Assembly (NCBI GenBank): GCA_031119475.1
Contig: JAVHXV010000006.1
Span: 62,001-126,000 of the forward strand
Origin: Pedobacter sp.
Lineage (GTDB): Bacteria; Bacteroidota; Bacteroidia; Sphingobacteriales; Sphingobacteriaceae
Length of the DNA: 64,000 bases
Direction of reading: 5' to 3'
The notes under the pieces are model-generated. The model had not been told where the DNA came from. It saw nothing but the letters and a program-made list of their open reading frames with translations, and searched no databases. Positions 33,896 through 43,672 of the stretch are shown piece by piece (within the stretch, counting starts at the first letter, position 1; each line of letters starts with the position of its first letter). Both the position numbers and the translations under genes were made by a program.

Positions 33896-33996
33896 TTCGC
33901 AATCAATTTTTTTATCCAAAAAGAAAAGGGCACATTTGTTGCACCGTCCCATATGACATAAAATAACAGTTAGGCAATACACAAATCCCTTTTGCT

Positions 33997-35370
33997 ATGG
34001 AAGAGCTGCTCGTTGATGAAGTACTTCAGTTATTGGAAAATGAAAGCGATAGGCAGCTGAAAAGCTATCTGAACGAGCTAAATATTTCTGATGTGGAGCA
34101 CTTGATCGACGAACTTCCACAACATGCCGTGAAATTTATCGAAACACTCTCGATCAAACGGGCGGTAAATGTTTTCCGTATCCTCGATTTTCCGACCCAG
34201 GAGCGCATCATCAAAAAGCTACAGAGCAATAAATTAACTGAAATCATCCGGCAGTTGCCGCCAGACGACCGTACAGCATTACTTGGTGAACTTAAAGGCG
34301 ATGCTGTAAAGAAATTGTTGATCCTTTTACCAGATCATGACCGTATTGAAGCACTGCATCTGTTGGGCTACGAAGAAGATAGTGTAGGAAGGCTGATGAC
34401 TCCCGATTTTATTGCGGTAAAGATAGATTGGACGGTGAGCAGGGTGCTGTCGCACATCCGCCGTTATGGCAAAAATTCGGAGACCATCGATGTCGTGTAT
34501 GTCATCGATAAAGAAGGGGTATTGCTGGACGACATCAGGATCAGGGAAATTTTATTGGCCGACCCAGAAGTCAAGATTGCCGAACTGACTGATAACCGAT
34601 TGATTGCCCTTAACGTAAACGATCCGCAAGAGGAGGCCATCAACGTTTTTAGGATGAACAATCGGGTAGCCCTGCCCGTAATCGATGACCAGAACATCCT
34701 CTTGGGCATTGTAACGGTTGATGATATTTTATGGATCGCCCATGAAGAATATACAGAAGATATCCACAAAATTGGGGGTACGCAGGCATTGGATGAGCCT
34801 TATCTTGATGTTCCCGTTTTTCAGCTCTATAAAAAACGTGTGGTGTGGCTAATTGTTCTTTTCTTTGGAGAACTGCTTACCATTACGGCAATGTCTAATT
34901 TTGAGCACGAAATCGCAAAGGTAGTCATGCTGGCCACTTTTATTCCCCTGATTATTTCTAGTGGTGGAAATAGCGGTTCGCAAGCTGCCACATTGATTAT
35001 TCAGGCCATGGCCCTTGGCGAGGTAACCGTAAAAGATTGGTGGAATGTGATGAGGAGGGAAATCTTTTCGGGCATATTCCTTGGCGTAACTTTATGTCTG
35101 CTCAGCTTCAGCATCATCTGCATCTGGCAACTGTTGGCTCCAGGCTTCAGTGTCCACTTTGTGCGCATCGGACTAGTGGTAGGCTGTTCATTAATCGGTG
35201 TGGTGCTCTGGGGAACCCTGATGGGCTCAATGCTGCCGCTCCTGTTAAAAAGGCTTGGTGCCGATCCTGCCGCCTCGTCTACACCTTTTGTGGCCACATT
35301 GGTGGACGTTACCGGACTGATCATCTATTTCTCCTTTGCCCTGCTGTTCCTGAAAGGGGTGCTGTTATGA
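33997..35370 (+). CDS. mgtE: Magnesium transporter MgtE
   Basis: MgtE is a dimeric, Mg2+-gated channel for magnesium. The 457-residue protein has the N-terminal helical domain (about 1-125; LNELNISDVEHLIDELPQH and repeats such as LPPDDRTALLGEL), two CBS domains (about 130-255; VGRLMTPDFIAVK, VNDPQEEAINVFRMNNRVALPVID), a plug helix and five C-terminal membrane helices with the conserved ISSGGNSGSQAATLIIQA and GADPAASSTPFVATLVDVTGLIIYF. No magnesium riboswitch was recognisable upstream. The downstream terminator is shared with susD. Confidence 0.94.
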   Translation: MEELLVDEVLQLLENESDRQLKSYLNELNISDVEHLIDELPQHAVKFIETLSIKRAVNVFRILDFPTQERIIKKLQSNKLTEIIRQLPPDDRTALLGELKGDAVKKLLILLPDHDRIEALHLLGYEEDSVGRLMTPDFIAVKIDWTVSRVLSHIRRYGKNSETIDVVYVIDKEGVLLDDIRIREILLADPEVKIAELTDNRLIALNVNDPQEEAINVFRMNNRVALPVIDDQNILLGIVTVDDILWIAHEEYTEDIHKIGGTQALDEPYLDVPVFQLYKKRVVWLIVLFFGELLTITAMSNFEHEIAKVVMLATFIPLIISSGGNSGSQAATLIIQAMALGEVTVKDWWNVMRREIFSGIFLGVTLCLLSFSIICIWQLLAPGFSVHFVRIGLVVGCSLIGVVLWGTLMGSMLPLLLKRLGADPAASSTPFVATLVDVTGLIIYFSFALLFLKGVLL

Positions 35371-35631
35371 CGGGAAGTAAGGAGTAAGGAGTAAGGAAGA
35401 AAGAACAAAGACGAAAGACGAAGGAAAGAATTGTCATCCTGAGCACTGATTGTAATGAAATGGAATCTGAAGTACTCACTGTAGAGTTGTCCAGCTGTTG
35501 ATTTGCTTAGTTCAGCCATAACCGTGGCCATAAATGATCAGTCACGAGCTATTAGCGACTAGTTATCGCTATCGGCTTTTGACTTTTCGCTTTCCGCCTT
35601 TCGCCTTTCGCTTTCAGCTTTCAGCTTTTAA
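35371..35631. repeat. Repeat block after mgtE: GTAAGGA, dispersed core relic, TTTCGCC/TTTCAGC heptamers
   Basis: No gene is supported in 35371-35790. 35378-35430 has GTAAGGA and GAAAGAC words; 35434-35446 is GTCATCCTGAGC, part of a widespread dispersed sequence; 35470-35515 is a degenerate copy of the 42-bp core seen at 27432 and 43475; 35575-35630 has about eight TTTCGCC/TTTCAGC heptamers. A terminator follows. Confidence 0.8.
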
Positions 35632-35676
35632 CAAAAAAAAAACGTAAATATCCATCCAGACTATTTACGTTTTTAA
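35632..35676. terminator. Bidirectional terminator between mgtE and susD
   Basis: AAAACGTAAATA and TATTTACGTTTT form a 12-bp perfect stem around an 11-nt loop, with an A run before and T run after. Confidence 0.85.
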
Positions 35677-35790
35677 GACTAATTGGTTAACTAACTTTTA
35701 TTTTATTAATTGCCTCAAAATTATGGATGGGGCAACTTTCTGGCTGTGCAGAGAACACAATTTTTTGCTCTGCCCACACGCTCAGCGCCC

Positions 35791-37320
35791 TTATTTCTCC
35801 CAGAATATTTTAGTATTGAAAATATCGATGACAGGCACATTTCCACTGTTTGTTTGAACCTCATTCAACGGATAAGGAATTCTTAATGGCAATTTACCAC
35901 TGCTGATGTTGTTCAGTCCCACAGGGATGTTAATAGGGAAACCGGTCCTTCTATATTCTGTCCATGCTTCAAAACCGTTCAGGCCGTTATTGGCCACCCA
36001 TTTTTGGGTAATGATGGCCTCAAACTGCCTGTTTGCCGTTGTAGCCGCGGCCCAGTTGACTAATGGCTGATTGGAACCGGTATAATAGGCCGTTGCCGCT
36101 GCTGCTGTTGAACCCAAAAGTTTAAACGATTCCTGCATACCTTGCTGATAGGCAGTCTGTGCCGCAGCTGCGCCTCCTGGCAAATAACCTTTTAAGTAAG
36201 CTTCGGCCTGCAGGAAAAAGCTCTCGGCAGAAGTAAGCAGATAGGCAGATTTGGTAAATCCATCAACTGGCGACAATACGCCTGTTCCAATCGGTGAAAA
36301 ATTGAATTGTTTTGCTGTAGGTGTAGCGGTCGTGCCGGGGTATACACCAACATAGGGCTGTGCCGGATTTGCAGGAGTGGCTGCTGGCTTATACAATAAG
36401 TTCAACCTTGGATCGGCATTTGCAATGAGGAAATCAACGGCATACTTGTTTGCACGTGTAGCATCAAAGGTATCTTTAGTTGTCCCGGTCACCTCATAAC
36501 CGATCTCATTGTATAGTGGATTGGCTTTGTCTTCCTGGTTTACATAGCCCGGGTTAACCCCCGCACTTTCATCCGCACCGAGAAATGTTTGCCCGGCAAG
36601 CGTTGCAAAACCCGCTGCAACTTTTGTCGCACGGCCTGGAATGAGCGATTGGCGAAGCAATACCCTCAATTTTAAAGTATTGGCAAACCTGCGCCATTTG
36701 GCCATCGATACGGCTACATCTGCATCGCCGAACACAATATCGCCCGCACCAGGCTCATCGGCTGTTGCCGTAGTGTTGATACTGGCAATTCCTGCATCAA
36801 TCAGTTCCAAAATTCGATCGTAGACATCTTCGGCCTTGTCATACTTTGGATTGATGACCGACGTTCCCTTTAACGCTTCAGTGTAGGGCACATCGCCCCA
36901 GGTATCGACAAGCACCTGGAAAGTATAGGCTTCTATGATCTTGGCGATCGCGGCAGCATTTCGCTTACCGCTACTGGTGGCTTCGGTTTCCACGTATTTT
37001 AAATCGTTCAGTGCACCTGCATAAAGCGTAGTCCACGTTTTATTATAGGTACTTGGCGTAAATTGATAGGTTTCCTGTTCCAGGTAATAAAGTAGATCTG
37101 GCGACTGGCCCCAGTTACCGGCCAAGAGGTTTCCCAAGATGTTGAGGTCGTTGTTGACCACCTCACCAGTTTTGGCCAGCGCAGCAGGCAGTACCAGTTC
37201 CGGAGTGGTTGAAGTTGGCACATTTGGATTATCGTTGATGTCGAGAAAGTTCTTTTCACAGCCCACCGTAATTGCCAACAATGGCAATATGGCCAATATT
37301 TTGATATGTTTTAGTTTCAT
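35791..37320 (-). CDS. SusD/RagB-family outer-membrane lipoprotein (SusD-like_2)
   Basis: SusD-like lipoproteins sit on the outer-membrane surface as lids over SusC channels and bind the ligand. The 509-residue protein has a lipoprotein signal (MKLKHIKILAILPLLAITVG then C21) followed by EKNFLDINDNPNVPTSTTPELVLPAALAKTGEV, the start typical of the SusD-like_2 group. Tetratricopeptide-like helices follow, with VLVDTWGDVPYTEALKG and KWRRFANTLKLRVLLR as conserved segments, and EAWTEYRRTGFP near the C-terminus. It begins 5 bp after susC ends. No glycoside hydrolase, peptidase or regulator is adjacent, so the ligand is unknown. Confidence 0.93.
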   Translation of the reverse strand: MKLKHIKILAILPLLAITVGCEKNFLDINDNPNVPTSTTPELVLPAALAKTGEVVNNDLNILGNLLAGNWGQSPDLLYYLEQETYQFTPSTYNKTWTTLYAGALNDLKYVETEATSSGKRNAAAIAKIIEAYTFQVLVDTWGDVPYTEALKGTSVINPKYDKAEDVYDRILELIDAGIASINTTATADEPGAGDIVFGDADVAVSMAKWRRFANTLKLRVLLRQSLIPGRATKVAAGFATLAGQTFLGADESAGVNPGYVNQEDKANPLYNEIGYEVTGTTKDTFDATRANKYAVDFLIANADPRLNLLYKPAATPANPAQPYVGVYPGTTATPTAKQFNFSPIGTGVLSPVDGFTKSAYLLTSAESFFLQAEAYLKGYLPGGAAAAQTAYQQGMQESFKLLGSTAAAATAYYTGSNQPLVNWAAATTANRQFEAIITQKWVANNGLNGFEAWTEYRRTGFPINIPVGLNNISSGKLPLRIPYPLNEVQTNSGNVPVIDIFNTKIFWEK

Positions 37321-37325
37321 GATGT

Positions 37326-40300
37326 TTAGAAGGTTGCATTTAAGGTTAGACCAAAGGTTCTGGTAGAAGGAACACTCGTATATTCAATGCCCTGTGAATT
37401 GTTGGTACCGAAAACATTCGATTCAGGATCTACGAAAATGTTCGATTTTGGTGTCCATAAGAGAATATTGGCACCAGAAATGGCAATGCTTGCCCTACCG
37501 AACGGTGTTTTGCCCAACAGTTTAGCTGGCAGCTGATAGCTTAAGGAAACATCCCTCAATTTGAGAAATGCAGCATCTACGATATTTGATTCCGCGATCT
37601 GGTTGAAATTGGAATACCAAAAATCAAAGTTTCCACTCCTGGTCTTTACCGTAGTATTTGGCGTAAATACACCCGGAGTTGTTTCTATCACCGAATTTGG
37701 ATAGATGAATTTTTCCCTACCGAATGCGGTGGTCCTAGGACTTGCCCCGGTAAAGGTCACATGGCTAGATGTTCCGGAGAAAATAACATTTCCCGTGCGG
37801 TAATCAAATGTTGTGGATAACGAAAATGCTTTGTAAGAAAAGGTATTGTTGAAACCTAAGATGTGTTTCGGATTGATCTGGCCCAAATTCCTGAAAGTTG
37901 GATCGGTCCTGAGGTATCCTGTTGTACCGTCTACCACAACCCTACCCTGCGGATCTCTCAGATAGGCCGAGCCTACCAACGAAATGGCCTGGCCCACAAT
38001 AGCCGTCGCCGTCGGATCTCCCGTTCCCAAAGAAAGCTGATCGCCCGAATAAAGCGATTTGACAACATTCTTGTTGTGTGTATAGGTAAAGTTGAAATTC
38101 CATGAAAATCCGTTGGCGTTTCTCATCGGATTGCCTTTTAAGGCGAGCTCGATGCCTTTATTGGTCACCACACCGGCATTTACTGTTGCCGCTGTATAGC
38201 CTGTCGATGCGGGAACGCTTACATTGATGATCTGGTCAATGGTTTTCGTATCATAATAGGTTAGATCAATCCCGATCCTATCCTTAAAGAAAGACATTTC
38301 CGTACCGAATTCGTAAGATGTCGTAAATTCGGGCTTTAGGTTTGGATTTGGGGTGGTATCATCAATAGAAAATGCCGCCAAAGAGCCAAATGGAAATCCA
38401 GTTCCCGACTCAAAGGTAGGCACAAGGCTATAGGCAGATGCGTCTGAGCCCACTTTGGCAAAACTCGCCCTCAATTTAAGGTAGGAAAGTGCCTGGTTCC
38501 CTTTTAGTCCGTCAAATGCGGCTGTAGGAATAAAGCTCAAACTGGCAGATGGATAGAGATAAGAATTGTTGTTCTTGGGAAGTGTTGAAGAGATGTCGTT
38601 TCTGAGCGTACCATTTAGGAACAAGAAGTCTTTATAACCCACCGTCAGGTCTCCAGCCCATCCGATCAGGCGTTTTTTAGAACTTTCTTCACTACCGCCC
38701 AATTCGCCAAGGCGGTTGGACAAGTTAAAAAATCCTGGCGAAGAAAGTGCGCTCGCCGATGCCGTAAGGCTATGTGTATCGGTTTGACGGATATTGTTGA
38801 GCAAGATCAAGGTCGCACTGAAATCTTTGGCAAAGTCTTTCTTAAAGGTTAATAAGAGGTCTGAGTTCATGATCCTGTTCGAAAACGCATCTTCAATAAT
38901 TCCTCCAGGTGTTGCCGAAGGACGTTGCCCTGTGCCGAATACTGTTTTTTCGAAGGTCTGCTTTCTTTTGGTCGAGGCATAATCAGTTCCCAATCGCCAT
39001 GAGGCCGTAAGCCAAGGTGTTGGCGTAAAGCTCATCTGCACGCTGCCAAAAAAACGGTCTAAATTGTCATTGAACCTGTTGTTTGCAATATTATAATAGG
39101 GGTTTGGCTGATAGCCGTTAAAATATCCCTCTGTGGTCGCAAATTCATAGTTTTTCCAGTCCTTGAAATCGGTAAGCCTGATCTGGCGGCTGGTATTGTA
39201 GACCGCATCTACCACACCCTGGTTATAATCTCCTCCGCCAGCACCATTAAATGAGGTGTTGGTCAGGTTCTTATTGTAGCTCAGGTTTGCATTTACGGTA
39301 AAATTGTTCGACAATTTGGTCGATCCATTCAATTTGAACGTGTTTCTCCTGAACTTGTCGTCTGGGATAACCCCTTTTACTTCATTGTCTGACAGCGACA
39401 CATAAAAGTTGTTATTGCTGTTCCCACCTTGGAAAGAAACCGAATTTTGCCAATTTGTACCCGTATTGAAAAAGTCTTTTACGTTATCCGGTATGGCCGT
39501 GTAAGGGATCATCAGCGTATGTCCGTTTGCCAATGTTGGTCCAGATTGTACGATGCGGCCATCCAATCTCGGTCCCCAGTTCGTATTCTCTACTTCATTA
39601 TAAACTGGAGGATTTCCGGTGCCGTTCTCATAGCCAGAACCGAACTCATTCTGAAAGTCGGGCAATTTCTGCACCCTGTCGATCTGATAGGTCGAATTGA
39701 CATTGATTTCCAATTTTTTCCTGGAGGCGGCATCTTTCCCACTTTTGGTCGTAATGATAATTGCACCATTTACACCTTGTGAGCCATACAGGGCGGCCGC
39801 ATTGGCACCTTTGAGCACGGTTACCGATTCGATGTCATCAGGATTGATGTCTCCTACCCTATTTCCCACATCGACCTGGTTGCCCGCATTGATGCTGGGC
39901 AGTTTTGATGAATTGTCGATCGGCATCCCATCGATCACGAACAACGGCTGCTGTTCACCTTGTAGCGATCTAATGCCCCTTGTGGTGACACGTGTAGCCG
40001 TATTTACCCCTCCGCTCGACCTGCCAATCTGCACACCTGCAATTTTTCCGGTGAGGCCGTTGATCAGGTTGGTCTGTTTCCCATTGGTGAGGTCTTTGTT
40101 TTTGATCACATCTGCAGAGTAGCCCAATGCGGCTTTATCTTTTTCGATCCCAACTGCGGTAACCACCACTTCGGCCAGTGCTTGGGAATCTTCTAACATG
40201 ACCGCATTAATTGCATTTGAGTTACCGATGGAGATGGTCTGGCTCTGGAAGCCCAGGTAACTGAAAGTTAATGCGGAAGCTTGGTCAGGAACGGTAATCG

Positions 40301-40481
40301 TGTACTTTCCATCGCTGTCGGACATCCCACCAGATGTGGTACCAACAACTTTTACACTTACCCCTGGGATCGGACGCTTGTCTGTTCCAGTGACCTGACC
40401 CGTTATGGTCCTGTTCTGTGCAAATGTGGCCAGACAGCACCAAAAGGATACTAAAATCAATAATAGTAACTTTCGTTTCAT
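37326..40481 (-). CDS. SusC/RagA-family TonB-dependent outer-membrane transporter
   Basis: This is the TonB-dependent import channel that works with the SusD lid. The 1051-residue protein has a signal peptide (MKRKLLLLILVSFWCCLATFA), a carboxypeptidase-like regulatory domain (about 24-100; TITGQVTGTDKRPIPGVSVKV), a TonB box-like ALAEVVVTA, the plug with LFVIDGMPIDNS and NPDDIESVTVLKGANAAALYGSQGVNGAIIITTK, and a C-terminal beta-barrel ending in aromatic F. It lacks an STN domain, so regulation by an ECF sigma/anti-sigma pair is unlikely. Leader sequence includes a 9-nt anti-SD match far from the ATG (see findings). Confidence 0.95.
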   Translation of the reverse strand: MKRKLLLLILVSFWCCLATFAQNRTITGQVTGTDKRPIPGVSVKVVGTTSGGMSDSDGKYTITVPDQASALTFSYLGFQSQTISIGNSNAINAVMLEDSQALAEVVVTAVGIEKDKAALGYSADVIKNKDLTNGKQTNLINGLTGKIAGVQIGRSSGGVNTATRVTTRGIRSLQGEQQPLFVIDGMPIDNSSKLPSINAGNQVDVGNRVGDINPDDIESVTVLKGANAAALYGSQGVNGAIIITTKSGKDAASRKKLEINVNSTYQIDRVQKLPDFQNEFGSGYENGTGNPPVYNEVENTNWGPRLDGRIVQSGPTLANGHTLMIPYTAIPDNVKDFFNTGTNWQNSVSFQGGNSNNNFYVSLSDNEVKGVIPDDKFRRNTFKLNGSTKLSNNFTVNANLSYNKNLTNTSFNGAGGGDYNQGVVDAVYNTSRQIRLTDFKDWKNYEFATTEGYFNGYQPNPYYNIANNRFNDNLDRFFGSVQMSFTPTPWLTASWRLGTDYASTKRKQTFEKTVFGTGQRPSATPGGIIEDAFSNRIMNSDLLLTFKKDFAKDFSATLILLNNIRQTDTHSLTASASALSSPGFFNLSNRLGELGGSEESSKKRLIGWAGDLTVGYKDFLFLNGTLRNDISSTLPKNNNSYLYPSASLSFIPTAAFDGLKGNQALSYLKLRASFAKVGSDASAYSLVPTFESGTGFPFGSLAAFSIDDTTPNPNLKPEFTTSYEFGTEMSFFKDRIGIDLTYYDTKTIDQIINVSVPASTGYTAATVNAGVVTNKGIELALKGNPMRNANGFSWNFNFTYTHNKNVVKSLYSGDQLSLGTGDPTATAIVGQAISLVGSAYLRDPQGRVVVDGTTGYLRTDPTFRNLGQINPKHILGFNNTFSYKAFSLSTTFDYRTGNVIFSGTSSHVTFTGASPRTTAFGREKFIYPNSVIETTPGVFTPNTTVKTRSGNFDFWYSNFNQIAESNIVDAAFLKLRDVSLSYQLPAKLLGKTPFGRASIAISGANILLWTPKSNIFVDPESNVFGTNNSQGIEYTSVPSTRTFGLTLNATF

Positions 40482-40621
40482 AATTTGTGATTTAAATAAT
40501 TAAGGATGATGAATTTATTTCCACCTCCTTAAAGGTCTTTTGCCAGTCCTAAAAAGGATGTGCAGGGAACACAAATTTGCCGTTGGAGTTGGGAGTTGCC
40601 CAGAAGGATGCGTGCTGGCAC

Positions 40622-40649
40622 AGTTCTCAGTTCGCAGTTCTCAGTTGAC
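40622..40649. repeat. AGTTCTC heptamers
   Basis: Four units (AGTTCTC, AGTTCGC, AGTTCTC, AGTTGAC) on an exact 7-bp period lie between divergent susC and the GAF kinase. Confidence 0.75.
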
Positions 40650-40671
40650 CAAAGAAAATTTAACCAAGCGC

Positions 40672-40703
40672 TTGCCCTGAAATCGAATCGATTATTATAT
40701 TTA
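40672..40703 (+). promoter_or_regulatory. Promoter of the GAF histidine kinase gene
   Basis: TTG (40672-40674) and TATATTTA (40696-40703) are 21 bp apart, matching the Bacteroidota -33/-7 pattern with one mismatch in the -7 box. Confidence 0.45.
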
Positions 40704-40772
40704 CGGTAGGTTATTGAACATCCAATTTTATCATTATCCGTATTTATTTATTGCTTAAATCCATCATCCCAC

Positions 40773-41966
40773 GTGCAACATACTCCTCCTATACCAGCGA
40801 ACGAGATGGAGAGACTGATCAATCTTTCCGAATTTGACATCGATTATTCCAACCTCGAAAATAATTTTAAGGACTTGACGGCATTGGCCGCTAAGATTGC
40901 AGGCACCGAAATTTCTTTGATCAACCTGATCGATGCCTTTACACAATGGACGGTTTCTAAGGTGGGACTGGATGTCGACCAAATGCCACGAGAAGATTCG
41001 GTTTGCCAGTATACCATCATGGGAGACGATCATTTTGAAATCACGGACCTTTCGAAAGACAACCGTTTCCAGGATAAGGATTATGTGGGCAATCCGCTTA
41101 ACCTGCGCTATTATTTTGGCATTCCCCTCAAAACATCAAAAGGCTATAGCTTAGGTGCCCTGTGCGTAATGGATCCTGAAAAGAAAGACCTTTCGCCAGA
41201 CAAGATCGATTCCCTAAAGCTGATTGCCAACGAGATCATGACCCGGCTAAATACCATTAAACAGTTGCATGAACTGCGCAAGCAGTTGAAAAACGCCAAT
41301 GAAAGCAAAAAGAAAGTGGCGCACGACATCAGGGGGCCGCTTTCTGGGATTATTGGTGTTACGCAGCTCATCAATGAACAGGGTGATGGGAACAACATGG
41401 AAGAATTGTTGGAAATGGTAGACCTGATCAATACCAGTACCAAATCAGTGATCGATATGGCCGATGAGATCTTGACCGATGCCAGTGGCACCGGTATAGG
41501 CGAAGATGATTTCGATCTTTCGATCTTTAAGAACAAATTGATCAAGCTGTATGGCCCTCAGGCACTCTATAAAGAAATTGACCTGGTCGTTAACATCAAC
41601 CCAGCCTACGAAAAGGTAGCGATTGCCAAAGACAAGCTCCTTCAGATTGTAGGCAACCTGGTTTCGAACGCACTTAAATTTACACCTGAACAGGGTACCG
41701 TAACGGTTAACCTGGAGCTATCTGAGCAGGAATGGGGCAAACAGCTCAAAATCCAAGTGGTTGATACCGGATGTGGCATGGGCCAAGATGCGATCTCTTC
41801 GATCTTAAAAGGAAAATCTGCTTCTTCTGATGGCACCCACGGCGAAAAAGGGTATGGCTTTGGCCTGGCCATAGTCAAAAACCTGGTCGAACTGCTGAAG
41901 GGCAAGCTAGAGATCTATTCGGAAATTGGCAAAGGAAGCACTTTTGAAGTCATCTTGAAGCAATAG
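40773..41966 (+). CDS. Soluble GAF-domain sensor histidine kinase
   Basis: The 397-residue cytosolic kinase has an N-terminal GAF domain (about 10-165) that opens with PPIPANEMERLINL, a common start for this GAF subgroup, and includes INLIDAFTQWTVSKVG and GIPLKTSKGYSLGALCVMDP. HisKA follows (KKKVAHDIRGPLSGIIGV, phospho-acceptor H184), then the HATPase with NLVSNALKFTPEQG, DTGCGMGQDA and GFGLAIVKNLVELL. I keep GTG 40773 because the conserved N-terminal motif begins there; ATG 40806 is the alternative. There is no membrane segment and no partner response regulator next to it. Confidence 0.88.
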   Translation: MQHTPPIPANEMERLINLSEFDIDYSNLENNFKDLTALAAKIAGTEISLINLIDAFTQWTVSKVGLDVDQMPREDSVCQYTIMGDDHFEITDLSKDNRFQDKDYVGNPLNLRYYFGIPLKTSKGYSLGALCVMDPEKKDLSPDKIDSLKLIANEIMTRLNTIKQLHELRKQLKNANESKKKVAHDIRGPLSGIIGVTQLINEQGDGNNMEELLEMVDLINTSTKSVIDMADEILTDASGTGIGEDDFDLSIFKNKLIKLYGPQALYKEIDLVVNINPAYEKVAIAKDKLLQIVGNLVSNALKFTPEQGTVTVNLELSEQEWGKQLKIQVVDTGCGMGQDAISSILKGKSASSDGTHGEKGYGFGLAIVKNLVELLKGKLEIYSEIGKGSTFEVILKQ

Positions 41967-42085
41967 GCATCACCAGAGCGGATTAATGCAAGGACAAAGC
42001 TGCAATTTTGTACAATCCTTTCAGATAGACAACCTTTAACTTTGCAACCTTACAACATATAATTTACACTGGCAAATCCAACCCT

Positions 42086-43381
42086 ATGTCCAACCAAATT
42101 AACGCTCAAGCAAAATGGAGTTATGGAAAAAAATTCCGTGTCCTTCTCAGTATCTATTTTCTCTTTTTGATTTTTGACTTCACCAGCAGTGACGAGATTT
42201 TTCCTCATTTCGTTTATCAGGCCATGTCTTTCTATACCCATTTTTGGAACTGGCTGGTACCCTGGACTGGTGAACATGTGCTCCACCTTTCTTACCCGAT
42301 AACCGTAAAGCCGAATGGCAGTGGCGACACCACTTATAATTATGTACTGCAATTGCTTTGGATCGTATTTGCCTTTTCGATTGCCATCATTTGGCTTGTT
42401 TTAGATCGAAAAAGACCATCCTATCATCAATTCCAGTACTGGGTGCGGATTTTAGTGCGGTATTTTCTGGCCTTTTCCCTTTTTGTGTATGGATTTGTGA
42501 AGGTGATCAAGCTGCAGTTTCCTGAACCCAGCCTGTACCGCTTACTGGAACCTTATGGCGATTCGACACCCATGGGATTGGCCTGGACCTTTATCGGACT
42601 ATCAAAAGGTTATAACATTTATATTGGCGGTGCCGAAGTCTTGGCAGGGGCTTTGTTGTTCTTTAGGCGTACTACCCTCTTTGGCGCATTGGTGGCCATG
42701 ACGGTGATGGCCAATGTGGTGGCCATGAACATGGCCTATGATATACCCGTCAAGCTATTTTCATTCAACCTATTTGTCATGGCGCTATGGATTGCCTGGT
42801 TTGATATGGAGCGTTTGATCAATTTCTTTTTCCTCAATAAGGCTACGGCACCTTCACAGGTAATAATTGCCCATCCCCAAAAATGGAAAAGGATCGTTCA
42901 GCTTTCCCTTAAGACCTTGGCCATCGGCTTTGCCCTCTATGCTACCTTATGGTCCTGCTTACAAGCTTCAAAAGCGTATGGCGATGCGGCACCGAAACCG
43001 CCCATGTTTGGCATTTATGAGGTGAGCTCATTTCAAAAAAATGGGCAGATCCTACCACCCTTAACCACAGATACGCTCCGCTGGAAACGTCTGGTCGTAA
43101 ACTATCCAGGTCGCATTGGCCTATTTACCATGACCGATAGCCTGGTCAGGATGAAGTTTGATCTGGATACCCTGTCCAAAACCATGGTATTTACCACTGT
43201 TACCGATTCAACAGACAAATTTGTTTTCAGCTACAAACATCCAGACCGTAACAGCTTACTGCTCAACGGCAACCATGGGAAAGATTCATTGCAGGTTCTG
43301 TTCAAAAAAGTAGACCTTAAAAAATTTAAACTGACCAATACCGGTTTCCATTGGATCAATGAGTATCCTAACAATAGATAA
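42086..43381 (+). CDS. DoxX-like multi-pass membrane protein
   Basis: The 431-residue protein has about eight membrane helices. The DoxX-like part is recognisable in ILVRYFLAFSLFVYGFVKVIKLQFPEPS, GLSKGYNIYIGGAEVLAGALLFFRRTTLFGALVAMTVMANVVAMNMAYD, with a C-terminal soluble domain (about 300-431) of beta-sandwich type containing KPPMFGIYEVSSF, FTMTDSLVRMKFDLD. DoxX is a loose family; an oxidoreductase link is known in some members but not shown here. TAACTTTG (a TAnnTTTG match) lies within 50 bp upstream. Downstream is a long repeat block. Confidence 0.75.
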   Translation: MSNQINAQAKWSYGKKFRVLLSIYFLFLIFDFTSSDEIFPHFVYQAMSFYTHFWNWLVPWTGEHVLHLSYPITVKPNGSGDTTYNYVLQLLWIVFAFSIAIIWLVLDRKRPSYHQFQYWVRILVRYFLAFSLFVYGFVKVIKLQFPEPSLYRLLEPYGDSTPMGLAWTFIGLSKGYNIYIGGAEVLAGALLFFRRTTLFGALVAMTVMANVVAMNMAYDIPVKLFSFNLFVMALWIAWFDMERLINFFFLNKATAPSQVIIAHPQKWKRIVQLSLKTLAIGFALYATLWSCLQASKAYGDAAPKPPMFGIYEVSSFQKNGQILPPLTTDTLRWKRLVVNYPGRIGLFTMTDSLVRMKFDLDTLSKTMVFTTVTDSTDKFVFSYKHPDRNSLLLNGNHGKDSLQVLFKKVDLKKFKLTNTGFHWINEYPNNR

Positions 43382-43672
43382 AGAGCAAAGCGCATAGCGT
43401 AAAGTGCATGGCGCATAGCGGATGCCATCGTGATAATGAGTGTAACGAAGTGGAGGGATCCCCGTTGGATATACGTAGAGTCGTTTGGTTGTTGAGATGC
43501 TTAGCTTAGCAAATGACCAATGACTGATGACTAATTGTAAAGTTGTGGGTTGTTGAGTTGCTTAGCCCTGAAATGACCAATGACTAATGACTGATGACTG
43601 ATTGTAGAGTCGTTTCGTTGTTGAGATGCTTAGACTTGAAATGACTATTGACTATTGACTAGTGACTAATGA
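43382..43672. repeat. Compound repeat, inverted copy of the 27.4-kb block
   Basis: 43382-43424 holds six AAGCGCA-type heptamers, the complement of the TGCGCTT class. 43427-43465 is a dispersed element with AATGAGTGTAACGAAGTGGA. Three copies of the 42-bp core (about 43475-43514, 43533-43573, 43601-43641) alternate with ATGACTA heptamers. The same parts occur in reverse order and orientation at 27399-27700. Confidence 0.9.

Noticed and set aside
33751..33966. 71-codon plus-strand frame before mgtE
   Set aside because: Most of it is translated AAGGAAC heptamers (SKEQGTRSKEQG) and pyrimidine repeats; no protein character remains.
33900..33996. Magnesium riboswitch before mgtE
   Set aside because: No conserved stem pattern or terminator pair could be made in the 100-bp leader; only repeats and AT-rich sequence are seen.
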